This document shows, one piece after another, positions 22,308 through 34,876 of a stretch of 64,000 nt of DNA; the stretch's first letter is position 1; the number at the start of each line of letters is the position of its first letter. Location of the stretch: assembly GCA_009602725.1 (NCBI GenBank), contig WELB01000040.1, positions 1 through 64,000 on the forward strand, given 5' to 3'. Both the position numbers and the translations under genes were made by a program. The notes under the pieces are model-generated. The model saw nothing but the letters and a program-made list of their open reading frames with translations. It searched no databases and was not told where the DNA came from. The stretch comes from Spirogloea muscicola. Taxonomy: Eukaryota > Streptophyta > Zygnematophyceae > Spirogloeales > Spirogloeaceae.

Positions 22308-25300
22308 TGTAAGGAACCTCGCCCTACAGACGCAGTTGGGGTGAGCAGTCCTTCTTGAGTTCGGCTGTAGGGGTTTAGGGACCAATCCACTACACAGGCA
22401 AAGCACTAGCGCATAGGCGCAGCGGAAGACAGGCCCTGTGGCGCCGCCGTCCGGCGGCGACTCCACCTCCTGGGCGCAGGCCGGTGCAGCAGGCCCCGCA
22501 GCAAGGTGCGGCGGCGGCTGCGGCGACGAGCAGCGGCAAGGGTACTCCTGGGCTTCACCGGTTCGAACTCCCCCGAGCCTCAGCCCCAAGGCTCTTCGTG
22601 CTTCCCCGTGCCACCCCCCCTCCAGGGGTGTGAGCGGGTCGCCCCATGGCCTGCCAGGCGGCAGGCCAAAGATCCTCCCTTGAACGGGCGGATCCTAGCG
22701 AGGGGTACTTCTGGACGGGCGGGGCCCGCCTCTGGGCGGGCCACTTGCCCGGCAAGCCAGCCCGCCACCTGGCGGGCCTACTTGTCCCAAATAGCCGGTC
22801 ATGTAATGCCAACAGAGCCATGTGGCTTAACCAAACGGCTGCTTCATTACATACCTCCCCACTTTGGTGTTCACGTCCTCGGGAACAACGAGAAAACAGC
22901 CGACAGTTATTAAGATGCCCGACGGCTGCTGCCTCTACCAAGCCTAGGAGAATTACCACCCTTGGCCAGGTATTCCCTGAGAGCATCTGGACAATTTGCC
23001 AAATTGGCCGCAGGCTCCCACGTGTTGTGCTCAGGCCCATACCCGAGCCACTTCACCAGATACTCACGGGTCTTACGCCCTCGAGGCTTGTCCCCGTGAG
23101 ACAAGATTTCTTCCACCTCAGACTCAAGATCATCCTCGATGACTAGTGGAGGTGGGGGCGGTTGGACACGACCACCCGAAAGGAAGGCCCTCAGCTGAGA
23201 CACATGGAAGACGTTATGGACCTTCCCCTGCACCGGTGTCTTCAACTCGTAGGACACCTTGCCCACAAGGCGTACTACTGCAAATGGTCCAACCCACTTG
23301 GGCAGCAACTTGCGCGTACCCACAGCCCGCAAGGATAAGTGCTTCGTGCTCAGCAGCACTTGCGCACCAACATCGAAGGACACGTCCTTCCGATATTTGT
23401 CAGCATAAGCCTTCTGGCGACTCTGGGCAACTTCTAAGAAATGCCGAGCTCGTCTCTGAGCCCCCAAAAGGGTCCCAGTAAAGGCTACCGCGGCGGGAAC
23501 TCGTTCCGGCCTCCCCACCTGAAGTGGAGCTCGGGGATGCTGACCATAGTTGAGGAAGAATGGAGTCTCTTTAGTGGACGCATGATAGGCATTGTTCACA
23601 GCATAATACAGCTGGAGCCAAATAGTCATCCCAGTCTGTCTGGCTATAATTGACAAAGTGCCTCAACATGTCCTCAAGAACCTTCTATCATTCGCTCAGT
23701 TTGGCCATCCGTTTGTGGATGGAAGGCTGTGGACATGGACTGCTTCGTGCCAATAAGCTTGCAGACTTCTTTCCAGAAGTGACCTGTAAAGCGAGGATCG
23801 CAGTTCGAGACCAGCCTCTCAGGTACTCCATGTAGCTTCCACACCTTATCCACAAAGATGCCAGCGAAATCCTTCGCCGATGCCCGCGTAGTAGTGGGAG
23901 CAAAATGCACTACTCAGGCGATCCACAAAGACGACAATGGCATCATAGCCGGTCCGCGTCTTAGGCAATTGTGTGATTAAATCCACACTTACATCAGACC
24001 AATTCCGCTCCGGAATCTGCAAGGGCTGAAGTAATCCGGCAGGCTTACCAAAGATTGCCTTACTACGCTGGCATGTGGCACAGCTTGCCACAAAAGCGCG
24101 CACCTGGGCTGAAAAGCCCTTCCACCAAAAGAGACGTCGTACAGCCTGTTTGTTTTGCTCACTCCCAAATGACCACTGTAAGGCGTATCATGCAGCTCCT
24201 GCATTATGTCTGTGCGCAAGGCATTGCAGTCCGGGACCACAATAGCGTCGCCTTGCCACCAGAAGCCTTTGTCAACAGTGAGGGTGCTTACGTTGGCGGC
24301 TTCAGCAAACCAGGGGTCTGTGCCATACCCCTTACGGATATGCACGTAGAGCTCAGAGAGCTCAGCCGTGGTGTGCCGAGAAGCTTGACGAGTCGGACGC
24401 AGTCCTGCAGCCCGCACTCCAGAAGCATTAAAGGAAGCCAACGCATCAGGGCCGCGAATGTTGCGACTCACAGGGTCTGCAACATTAAGACGTCCAGGGC
24501 GGTAAACCCACTGGAAATCGAATTGTGCCATGCACTCAGCCCATCGAGCTTGACGCCTCGTCAAATGCTGCTGCGTGTGGAAATATGTCAACGGGCAATG
24601 ATCCGTGACAACCGTAAATGCCACACCTTCCAGGTAGCAACGCCAGACACGTAAGGCGTGCACCACAGCCAGCATATCCTGCTCGCCCGTAGTGTAGTTT
24701 CGCTCTGCAGGGATCAGCAGGCGACTCTCAAACGCTAACGGGTGACCCTCCTGCAAGAGCACGGCACCAATGCCGGTCAAAGAGGCATCGCAGACGAGTT
24801 CATATGGCACGCCTTCACGAGAAAGGCCAGCACAGGCGGAGATGTCAACGCCTGCTGTATTCCCTCAAATGCCCTCTGGCATTCGGACGAACAATCCCAA
24901 GGTACGTCCTTACGAGTCAGCTTTGTAAGAGGAAGTGCCAAATTCCCATAGCCTTGTAGGAACTTTCCGTAATAATTTGCAAATCCCAAAAAGGAGCGCA
25001 AATGACGCACAGTTTGTGGCACAGGCCAATCCCGTACGGTTTCCTTGGGGTCGACACGTATGCCGTCTTTGCCCACGATATGCCCGAGGTATGTCAGCTC
25101 TGGCTGGTTAAATGCGCACTTGGACCGCTTGGCATACAATTGATTTTCTCGCAGCAACTGCAGCACTCGGCGCAGGTGCTTCACGTGATCCTCAAGCGTT
25201 TTGCTGAACACCAGTATGTCATCCAAGTAAACCAGCACAAAATGGTAGAGCAGGGGGCCAAAGACCCTCGACATCACCGCCTGGAACGTAGCCGGTGCAT

Positions 25301-26325
25301 TGGTCAAACCAAAGCTCAGCACCTTGGGCTGAAAATGTCCAAGCGGCGTACGAAACGCCGACTTCGGAAACATTCCGCAGGCATGATTCGAATTTGGTGA
25401 TACCCACTTGCCAGGTCCAGGGAGCTGAACACCGTAGCCCCTGCAAGCCAATCGAACAGATCATCTATCCGAGGCAGTGGGTATCGGTTCTTGATAGTAA
25501 GTTTATTTGAAGCCCAATAATTATTGCACATCCGTATAGTGCCATCCTTCTTTTTGACAAAGAGGATGGGTGCTCCATATGGCGACTGAGATGGCTCAAT
25601 GTAGCCCTTCGCCAGCAGGTCCTCGACCTGGGATTGCATTTCTCGAAATTCGAGGGGCTCAGCCGGTACATGGGACGGAAAGGCGGGTTGGCGCCTGGCT
25701 CCAATGGAATTGTATGAGTCACACCTCGGTGAGGAGGTAGACTGTCCGGAAGAGAGTCGGGAAACACATCCGCAAATTCTTCCAGCAGCTTATCAAGAAA
25801 CCCGCCATGTGAATCCGCAGCATTCACACACAAGTCAGGCTTAGACTCGTCGTTCAACGCCACTATCACAAGAAATGCCATCTGGACAGTGCTCTTATGA
25901 ATCAATCGCTTCATCTGCATGGCGGACAGCAGAATGGAAGCCCCTGCCGCCAGCGGCGGTTCACGGGGACGCTGCTTGCAAAGGACAAAGCGCCGTGCGC
26001 CACGTTGTACCGTGCAAGTATGGCGTTCAAAATCAAGGCATGCTGATGTGGCGCAAAGCCAGTCATCTCCCAATATCACATCAAAGGCGACAGTCAACGC
26101 ATTGCGTTTCTCGAAATTCCGGAGGGCTCAGCCGGTACATGGGACGGAAAGGCGGGTTGGCGCCTGGCTCCAATAGAATTGTTTGAGCCACACCTCGGTG
26201 AGGAGGTTGACCGTCCGGAAGAGAGTCGGGAAACACATCCGCAAATTCTTCCAGCAGCTCATCAAGAACCCCGCCATGTGAATCCGCAGCATTCACACAC
26301 CTGTCAGGCTTAGACTCGTCGTTGG
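22308..26325 (-). mobile_element. Chromovirus A1 (Ty3/gypsy with chromodomain)
   Basis: The 3' LTR is 22308-22851 (TGTAATGAAG... to ...TTCCTTACA on the minus strand), preceded by the purine tract GTGGGGAGG. Going 5'-ward on the minus strand: chromodomain ([20 protein letters not shown]) and integrase C-terminus (22910-23656), integrase core and HHCC region (about 23674-24500), RNase H (to 24810), reverse transcriptase (24777-25640, LVYLDDILVFSKT) and aspartic protease region (25465-26097). A block of about 210 bases at 25646-25855 recurs directly at 26107-26320. Gag and the 5' LTR are absent. The element is broken, with several interruptions. Confidence 0.93.
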
Positions 26326-28795
26326 ACTCTACGGATGTGCATTGATTATCGGGCTTTTGACAATCTTACTATCAAGAACCGATACCCATTGCCCCGGATA
26401 GATAATCTGTTCGATTGGCTCGCAGGGTCTACGGCGTTTAGCTCCCTGGACCTGGGAAGTGGGTATCACCAAATTCGAATCACGCCTGCGGATGTTCCGA
26501 AGTCGGCGTTCCGTACGCCGCTTGAACATTTTCATTTCAATGTGCTGAGCTATGGTCTGACCAATGCACCGGCTACTTATCAGGCGGTGATGTCGAGGGT
26601 CTTTGGCCCCCTGCTCTACCATTTTGTGCTGGTTACTTGGATGACATACTGGTGTTCAGCCAAACGCCTGAGGATCACGTGAAGCACCTGCGCCAAGTGC
26701 TGCAGTTGCTGCGAGAAAATCAATTGTATGCCAAGCGGTCCGAGTGCGCTTTTAACCAGCCAGAGCTGACATACCTCGGGCATGTCGTGGGCAAAGACGG
26801 CATACGTGTCGACCCCAAGAAGACGTCGGTCGTACGGGATTGGCCTGTGCCACAAACTGTGCCTCAATTGCGCTCCCTTTGAGGACTCGCGAATCCCCAA
26901 AAGCCAATTATTTCTGAGAGTTCCTACAAAGCTATGGGAACTTGGCACTTCCTCTCACGAAGCTTACTCGTAAGGACGTACCTTGTGATTGGTCGTCCGA
27001 GGGCCAGAGGGCATTTGAGGGAATGCAGCAGGCGTTGACATCTCCGCCTGTGCTGGCCTTTCCTCGTGGAGGCGTGCCATATGAGCTCATCTGCGATGCC
27101 TCTTTGACCGGCATTGGTGCCGTGCTCTTGCAAGAGGGTCACCCGTTAGCGTTTGAGAGTCGCCTGCTAATCCCTGCAGAGCGAAACTACACTACGGGCG
27201 AGCAGGATATGCTGGCTGTGGTGCACGCCTTACGTGTCTGGCGTTGCTACCTGGAAGGTGTGACATTTACGGTTGTCACGGATCACTGCCCGTTGACATA
27301 TTTCCACACGCAGCAGCATTTGACTAGGCGTCAAGCTCGATGGGCTGAGTGCATGGCACAATTCGATTTCCAGTGGGTTTATTCATCGCCCCGGACGTCT
27401 TGATGTTGCGGACCCTGTGAGTCGCAGCTTCGCGGCGCTGCTGCGTTGGCTTCCTTGAATGCTTCTGGAGTGCGGGCTGCAGGACTGCGTCCGACTCGTC
27501 AAGCTTCTCGGCACACCACGGCAGAACTCTGAGCTCTACGTGCATATCCGTAAGGGGTATGGCACAGACCCATGGTTTGCTGAAGCCGCCAACTTAAGCA
27601 CCCTCAATGATGACAAAGGCTTCTTACGGCAATGCGACGCTATTGTGGTCCCGAACTGCAATGCCTTGCCAACAGACATAATGCAGGAGCTGCGTGATAC
27701 GCCTTACAGTGGTCATTGGGAGTGAGCAAAACCAACTGACTGGGATGAATATCTCGCTTCAGCTGAATATGCTGTGAAAAATGCCAATCATGCGTCCACA
27801 AAGGAGACTCCATTCTTCCTCAACTATGGTCAGCATCCCTGAGCTCCACTTCAGGTGGGGAGACCGGAACGAGTTCCCGCCGCGGTAGCCTTTACTGGGA
27901 CCCTCTTGGAGGCCCAGAGAGCTTGGGATTTCTGGGAAATTGCCCAGAGTGGCCAGAAGGCTTATGCTGACAGACGTCCGAAGGATGTGTCCTTCGACAT
28001 TGGTGTCGTGCTGCTGAGCACGAAGCACTTATCCATGCGGGCTGTGAGTATGCGCAAGTTGCTGCCCAAGTGGGTTGGACAATTTGCAGTGGTACGCCTT
28101 ATGGGCAAGGTGTCCTGCGAGATGCAGAGGCCGGTGTATTAGAAAGTCCATAATGTCTTCCATGTGTCTCGGCAGAGGGCGTTTCTCTCATATGGCCGTG
28201 TCCAGCCGCCTCAACCTCCACTACTGATCGAGGATAATTTTGAGTTCGAGGTGGAAGACATCTTGTCTCACAGGGACAAGCTCCGAGTGTAATGATTCGG
28301 CCGTTTGGTGAAGCCACACGGGTCTGATGTTATTGCATGACCGGCCATTTTGGGCAAGTGGCCCGCCCAGGTGCGGGCCCGCCCGTCCAGGAATACCCTC
28401 GCCAGGATCCGCCCCGTTCAAGGGAGGATCTTTGGCCCGCCGCCTGGCAGGCATGGGGCGACCCGCTCACAACCCTGAAGGGGGGGTGGCACGGGGGAGC
28501 ACGAAGAGCCTTGGGGGCTGAGGCTCGAGAGGAGTTCGAACCGGTGAAGCCCAGGAGCACCCTTGCCGCTGCTCGCCGCCGCAGCCGCCGCCGCACCTTG
28601 CTGCGGGGCCTGCTGCGCCAGCCTGCGCCCAGGAGGTGGAGTCGCTGCCGGACGGCGGCGCCACAGGGCCTGTCTTCCGCTGCGCCTATGCGGTAGTGCT
28701 TTGCCTCTGTAGTGGGTTGATTCCTTAACCCCCTAGAGCCGAACTCAAGAAGAACTGCTCACCCTAACTGCGTGTCTAGGGCGAGGTTCCTTACA
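26326..28795 (+). mobile_element. Chromovirus A2, inverted relative to A1
   Basis: It carries reverse transcriptase ([20 protein letters not shown] onward), RNase H (ELICDASLTGIGAVLLQEGH, 26942-27400), part of integrase and the C-terminal region (27855-28140). The 3' LTR is 28288-28795 (TGTAATGATT... to ...TTCCTTACA). It is the same family as A1 but reads the other way from the junction near 26325. It is broken, with roughly five to ten interruptions. Confidence 0.92.
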
Positions 28796-31700
28796 GGCAC
28801 TGTGGCGCCGCCGTCTGGCGGCGACTCCACCTCCTGGGCGCAGGCCGGCGCAGCAGGCCCCGCAGCGGAGTGCAGCGGCGGCTGCTGCGGCGAGCAGCGG
28901 CAAGGCTGCTCCTGGGCTTCCCTGTTTCGAATTCTTCCGAGCCTCAGCCCCGAGGCTCTTCGTGCTTCCCCGTGCCACCCCCTTCAGTGGTGTGAGCGGG
29001 TCGCCCCATGGCCCGCCTTGCGGCGGGCCAAGATCCTCCCTTGAACGGGTGAATACTGGCGAGGGTATACCTGGACGGGCGGGGCCCGCACCTGGGCGGG
29101 CCACTTGCCCAAAATGGACGGTCATGTAATAACAACAGACCCGTGTGGCTTCACCAAACGGCTGAATCATTACACTCGGAGCTTGTCCCTGTGAGACAAT
29201 GTCTTCCACCTCGAACTCAAAATTTTCCTCGATCTGAAGTGGAGGTGGAGGCGGCTGGACACGGCCATACGAAAGAAAGGCGCTCTGCGGAGACACATGG
29301 GAGACATTATGGACCTTCTAATACACCGGCCCCTGCAGCTCGCAGGACACCTTGCCCATAAGGCGTACCACTGCAAATTGTCCAACCCACTTGGGCAGCA
29401 ACTTGCGCATACTCACAGCCCGCATGGATAAGTGCTTCGTGCTCAGCAGCACGACACCAATGTCGAAGGACACATCCTTCGGACGTCTGTCAGCATAAGC
29501 CATTTCTGGCCACTCTGGGCAATTTCCCAGAAATGCCGAGCTCTCTGGGCCTCCAAGAGGGTCTCAGTAAAGGCTACTGCGGCGGGAACTCGTTCCGGCC
29601 TCCCCACCTGAAGTGGAGATCGGGGATGCTAAACATAGTCGAGGAAGAATGGAGTCTCCTTTGTGGACGCATGATTGGCATTTTCACAGCATATTCAGCT
29701 GAAGCCAGATATTCATCGCAGTAAGTCTGGCTGGGACTGACAACGTACCTTAGCATGTCCTCGAGAACCCAATACATTTCTCCAGTTTGGCCATCAGTTG
29801 TGGATGAAAGGCTGTGGACATGGCCTGCTTCATGCCAATAAGCTTGCAGAGTCCCTTCCAGAAGTGACCTGTAAAGCGAAGATCGCAGTCCGAGGCCAGC
29901 CTCTCAGGTACCCCATGCAGCTTCCACACCTTACCTACAAAGATGCCAGCGAAATCCTTCGCTGATGCCCGCGTAGGCGTGGGAGCAAAGTGCAGACGAT
30001 CCACACTTACATCGGAACAATTTCGCTCCGGAATCGCAAGGGCTGAAGTAGTCATCAGTGAGGGTGCTGACGTTGGCGGCCTCAGCAAACCAGGGGTCTG
30101 TGACAAACCCTTTACGGATACGCACGTATAGCTCAGAAATTCAGCCGTGGTTTTCGGAGAAGCTTCACGAGTCGGACGCAGTCCTGCAGCCCGCACTCCA
30201 GAAGCATTCAAGGTAGCTAACGCATCGGCGCCGCAAAAAACGACTTACAGGGTCAGCATAGCCGTGCAGGGCGATATACCCATTGGTATGATGTTATTCA
30301 CTCGGCCCATCGAGCTTGACGCCTAGTCAAATGCTGCTGTGTGATATAATACAATGATCCGTGACAAATGTAAATTCCACACCGTCCAGGTAGCAACGCC
30401 AGACACGTAAGGCCTGCACCACAGCCAGCAATTCCTGCTCGCCTGCAGTGTAACTTCGCTCTGCAGGGATCAGCAGACGACTCTCAAACGCTACCGGGTG
30501 ACCCTCTTGCAAGAGCACGGGTCCAATGCCGGTCAAAGAGGCATCACAGATGAGCTCACATGGCACGCCTTACCGAGGAAGGCCAGAACAGGCGAAGATG
30601 TCAGCGCCTGCTGCATTCCCTCCAATGCTTTCTGGCGTTTGGACGACCACTCCCAGGGTACGTCCTTACGAGTCAGCTTCGTAAAAGGAAGTGCAAACTC
30701 CAATAGCCTTGTAGGAACTTTCGGAAATAATTTGCGAATCCCAGAAGGAGCGCAATGTAGGTACATTCCGTGGCACACGGCCAATATCCTACGACCGAAG
30801 TCTTGTTGAAATCAACACGTATGCCGTCTTTGCCAACGACATGCTCAAGGTATGTCAGCTCTGGCTGGTTCAATGCGCACTTGGACCTCTTGCAAAAAAT
30901 GATTTTGACGCAGCAACTGCAGCACTCGGCTCAGGTGCCTCACGTGATCCTCAGGCGTTTCGCTGAATACCAGTACGTCGTTTACGTTTATCAGCACAAA
31001 ATCGTAAAGCAGGGGCCCAAAGACCCTCGACATCACCGCCTGGAGCGTAGCCGGTGCATTGGTCAAACCAAAGCTCAGCACCTTGGTCTGAAAATGTCCA
31101 AGTGGCGTACGGAACGCGACTTTGGAACATCCGAAGTCCTGATTCGAATTTTGTGATACCCACTTGCCAGGTCCAGGGAGCTACACACAGTAGCCCCAGC
31201 AAGCCAATCGATCAGATCATCTATCCGAGGCAATGGGTATCGCCTTGATAGTAAGCTTATTCAAAGCCCGATAATCAATGCACATCCATAGAGTGCCAGC
31301 CTTCTTTTTGTTAAAGAAAATAGGTGTTTCGTACGGCGACTGAGATGGCTCTATGTAGCCCTTCGCCAGCAGATCCTCGACCTGGGATTGCATTTATCAG
31401 AATCGAGAGGGCTCAGCCGGTACAAATAACAGAAAGGCGGATAAGCGTCTGGCTCCAATGATATTGTTTGAGCCACACCTCGATGAGGAGGTAGACCGTC
31501 CGGAAGAGACGGTCTACCGGGAAACACATCCGCAAACTCTTTTAGCAACTTATCAAGAACCCCGCCATGTGAATCCGCAGCATTCACGCACGAGTCAGGC
31601 TCGGACTCGTCAATCATTGCCACCATCACAACAGATGCCATCTACAAGGTGTTCTTGCGAATCAATCGCTCCATCTGCATGGCGGACAGCAGAATGGAAG

Positions 31701-33420
31701 CCCCTGCCGCCAGCGGCGGTTCACGGGGAAGCTTGTTGCGAAGGACAACGCGCCGTGCGCCACGTTGTGCAGTGCAAGTTGGGCGTTCAAAATGAAGGCG
31801 TGCAGATGTGGCACAAAGCCAGTCATCTCCCAATATCACATCAAATGTAGCAGTCGACGCAATGGCGTAACAAGGCACCTCGGCTTTGTTTTGCTGTATG
31901 CAAATGGGAATCTTGCTCAGACCCAGCACAACGGTTGGGTGGCCATCGGCCAATGTCACTCTAGGCAATCTTGCCAATCTAAGCCAGTGAAACACACCAG
32001 GTTCTGATTGACGAAGAAAACCCCCTGAGGCCCCTAAATCCATAAGGATCCTGCCCGGTGCATCAGCAACCAGCCCCTCAAAAAGCATCGTGTGTTCCCC
32101 ATGGACACTGCTTCCCAGAAATGGGTTGCGAGCGATATATACCCTGACCTCTATCGGGTAGAGCCTAAGCTGAGTGGCATCAATACTACGCCCAAGGAGC
32201 CCGTGTCCCGCCTCGTGCGAGCACAACAGCGACATTCCCAGCGGACCTTGATCAATCTCTCCGCGCTTCTGTGGCACAATGAAGCACACAATCTCTTAAA
32301 ACCGACGGCGCTCAGGCTAGCTCAGATAGACATCTGCAGCCACTTGCAAGTCATTGTGGGCTACCCACACTAAGAGAGGCCCTCTGGCCTCCAGACCTTG
32401 CAACAAATCAGAAATTGCACAACCGGTACTTTGGTTGACGGGCAAGCAATGCCAACAAAATCAAACAGCTCAAGTGCATCTGCCTGAATGAGATGGCTCT
32501 CAGAGGCAAGGGTAAGGCACTCACGTTTGTCTTTGAAGGTGCCCAAATGGAGCGCACAACTGGTACTTTGGTTGACGGGACGGGCAAGCAATGCCAGCAA
32601 AATGAAACAGCTCAAGTGCATCTGCCTGAATGAGATGGCTCTCAGAGGCAAGGGTTAGGCACTTAAGTTTGAAGGTGCACTTGTCCCCGCCCGTAGGGCG
32701 CTGTGGACGTGGCCTCGAGGAAGAGGGACCTGCCTCCGAGCAGTCCCTGATGTGGTGACTCTTGTCGCCGCAGCTAAAGCAGCCACCACCACCTTCCACC
32801 CGCGGGCCATCACCTGTCACGCGTGGCTCCTAAATATTGCCGGGGACGAGCGTTCAAGCCCTGCTTAGGGTTAAACCTGCTTGCTCGTCGCGGGCGCGAA
32901 GCTCCGCATGTGAATCGCCATAGCCCGCCATGAGTTGCTCGGAGGAGAATTCCCAAGTGTTGTACTCGTCAGGCGTCTTGGACTTCTTGATGGCGTCCCA
33001 CCACTCACGAGGCTCCCAGGCGAGGTAGGTCGCAGCGAGCGGCAATCATGCCGTGGCGTCCGCTTCCTTGGTTTCGAATCATTCGGACACCTTGCTTAGC
33101 CAAGACTGCAGCCCACCCCGATCGTCCTGATCGGTGAATTGCAGTGGTGGGTGAGCCGTTGCACGTCCATGCAATGGATTGCCGGCGCTCTTGCGCACCA
33201 GATGCACCGCGGCATCGGTCTCCTGCGCATCCGCTGTCCAGCGCGGATTTGGGCAATGTGGGCGCGGTGCTCCTCGCACATCCTCTCAAGGAGGCGGTAT
33301 AGCCCAGGCGGGACTGGGTCCATAGCAGCCTGGACAGCCGCCAGGTCCTGCGTGAGGAGCGCAACGCGTTGCAGATCCGCAGCCGACAAGCCCTCCTGGC
33401 CTCCGGCTCCCAGCCCGGCG

Positions 33421-33517
33421 TGCCCCCCTTGGGCGTGCCCCTCTTGGGCGTGCCCCTCTTGGGCGTGCCCCGCTTGGGCGTGCCCCTCTTGGGCGTGCCC
33501 CTCTTGGGCGTGCCCCG
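33421..33517 (-). repeat. 15-base tandem repeat encoding GHAQE in Gag of A3
   Basis: Plus-strand units of GGGCGTGCCCCTCTT repeat about six times. On the minus strand they encode GHAQE/GHAQA pentapeptides in the N-terminal part of Gag. Corresponding Gag regions at 40300-40400 and 49470-49560 do not show the array. Confidence 0.9.
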
Positions 33518-33798
33518 CAGCAGCGACTGCCTCAGCAGCTGGCCCTGCTGCACCCGCTGCCTCAGCAGCCGACCGCGCTACCTCCCGAGGAGGGCTCGGG
33601 CGCGCACTGGACGTGTGCGAACTCATGCTGTCTGAAGAACACTGAGTGATCAAATCAGGCTCTGTCAATTAGCAAATCACACACTTTATACTGCAATACA
33701 GGGCATCGTAAGACTGGTGCACCAGCGAGCGAGCAAACAGGGCAGCGCGCAACTCCACACCTCCAAAGAACAGGCAAGCAGACAGCCGCGGATACATA

Positions 33799-33838
33799 AT
33801 CGTGTGCATAAATATATATATATATATATGCACACGAT
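33799..33838. repeat. Palindromic (AT)n hairpin
   Basis: ATCGTGTGCATA and TATGCACACGAT form 12-base inverted arms around an AT-alternating core, so about 40 bases can fold into one long hairpin or cruciform. It lies between the primer-binding side and Gag of chromovirus A3. Confidence 0.9.
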
Positions 33839-34703
33839 GGCCACACGACAAACCTTACCACACGAAGGCTGCAGGCTCAAGCCACACCTCAAGTCACAAG
33901 TAGCCGAACGCAGCAGGTGGTCCTAAAGGATCAGGCTGTCAATTTGGCGTTGGTCCTTGCTAGCTCACTGCGCAAATATGACTCCGCACCTGGTGCTTCC
34001 GCTGAGCCGCCTCACGGACCAACGTCTGGTAAGGCACTTATCTTCAACAGAAAAGGTCATGCCAGCCAGCCAGCCAGCCAGCATGCCTCATCAGGGAGAT
34101 CCTTGCATTATCAGCGGCGAGCACAATAAGTCACAAGCCCGATGGATGCAAGACCGACTCTGCTACCAATGTAACAAACCTCGCCCTATACACGCACTTT
34201 GGGTGAGTCGTCCTTATTAATTCCGGCTGCAGGGGATTTAGGGACCAACCCACTACACAGGCAAAGCACTAGCGCATAGGCGCAGCGGAAGACAAGCCCC
34301 GTTGCGCTGCCGTCCAGCGGCGACTCCACCTCCTGGGCGCAGGTCTGCACAGCAAGCCCTGCAGCAGAGTGCGGCGGCGGCTGCGGCAGCGAGCAGCGGC
34401 AAGGCTGGTCCTGGGCTTCACCGCTTCTAGCTCCTGACAAGCCTCAGCCCCAAGGCTCTTCGTGCTTCCCCGTGTCGTGCCTGCCCGTGTAGCGCTAGCA
34501 TGGCGTCGAAGAGCCTGACCTGAGGCTTCGTCGGCGGGCCAGTCCAAGCCTCGTAGTCGCTTGCACTGACCCTGACCCGCACGACGTCGCCCCAAGCCAG
34601 ACTGACGTAAGAATGTGACAAATAAGGTGCCACACCCCCCCCCCCAGCTGCCTGGACTGGGCAGCTGCACTTCCTGTGGGGCTTGACTCCTCCTGACAGC
34701 CTA

Positions 34704-34844
34704 GGCACAACGAGGGCAAAACCAGTGTCCCTCGGGCAGCTCAGCCACTTTTGGCTCCAAGCATGCCATGTGCCATCCGTCGTTGCATGCATCACACATG
34801 AGCATCGACGTCCTACGTTGCGCGCTACCGCACACCTCGCAGGT
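34704..34844 (-). other. PHD-type zinc finger encoded at the 3' end of the nested gypsy element
   Basis: On the minus strand about 47 codons spell C-x2-C-x11-C-x2-C-x4-H-x2-C-x14-C-x2-C, the complete C4HC3 PHD pattern. It includes the usual CDAC, GWH and HWFCPRC words and ends at a stop at 34701-34703. PHD fingers in other proteins read histone H3 tails. Its place just after the integrase C-terminal region mirrors that of the chromodomain in chromoviruses. The zinc pattern is seen directly; the role is inference. Confidence 0.88.
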
Positions 34845-34876
34845 GATGCCAGGTCTGGGCTTGGCCTGACTGGGAT

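Noticed and set aside
22545-22575. GGTTCGAACTCCC, resembling a tRNA T-arm
   Set aside because: It lies in a chromovirus LTR, recurs in sister LTRs, and there is no acceptor stem or anticodon arm at the right distance.
34473-34700. LTR pair of the PHD element
   Set aside because: The outer ends look like inverted termini with CCCG on both sides, but I could not find two matching long terminal repeats, so no LTR coordinates are given.
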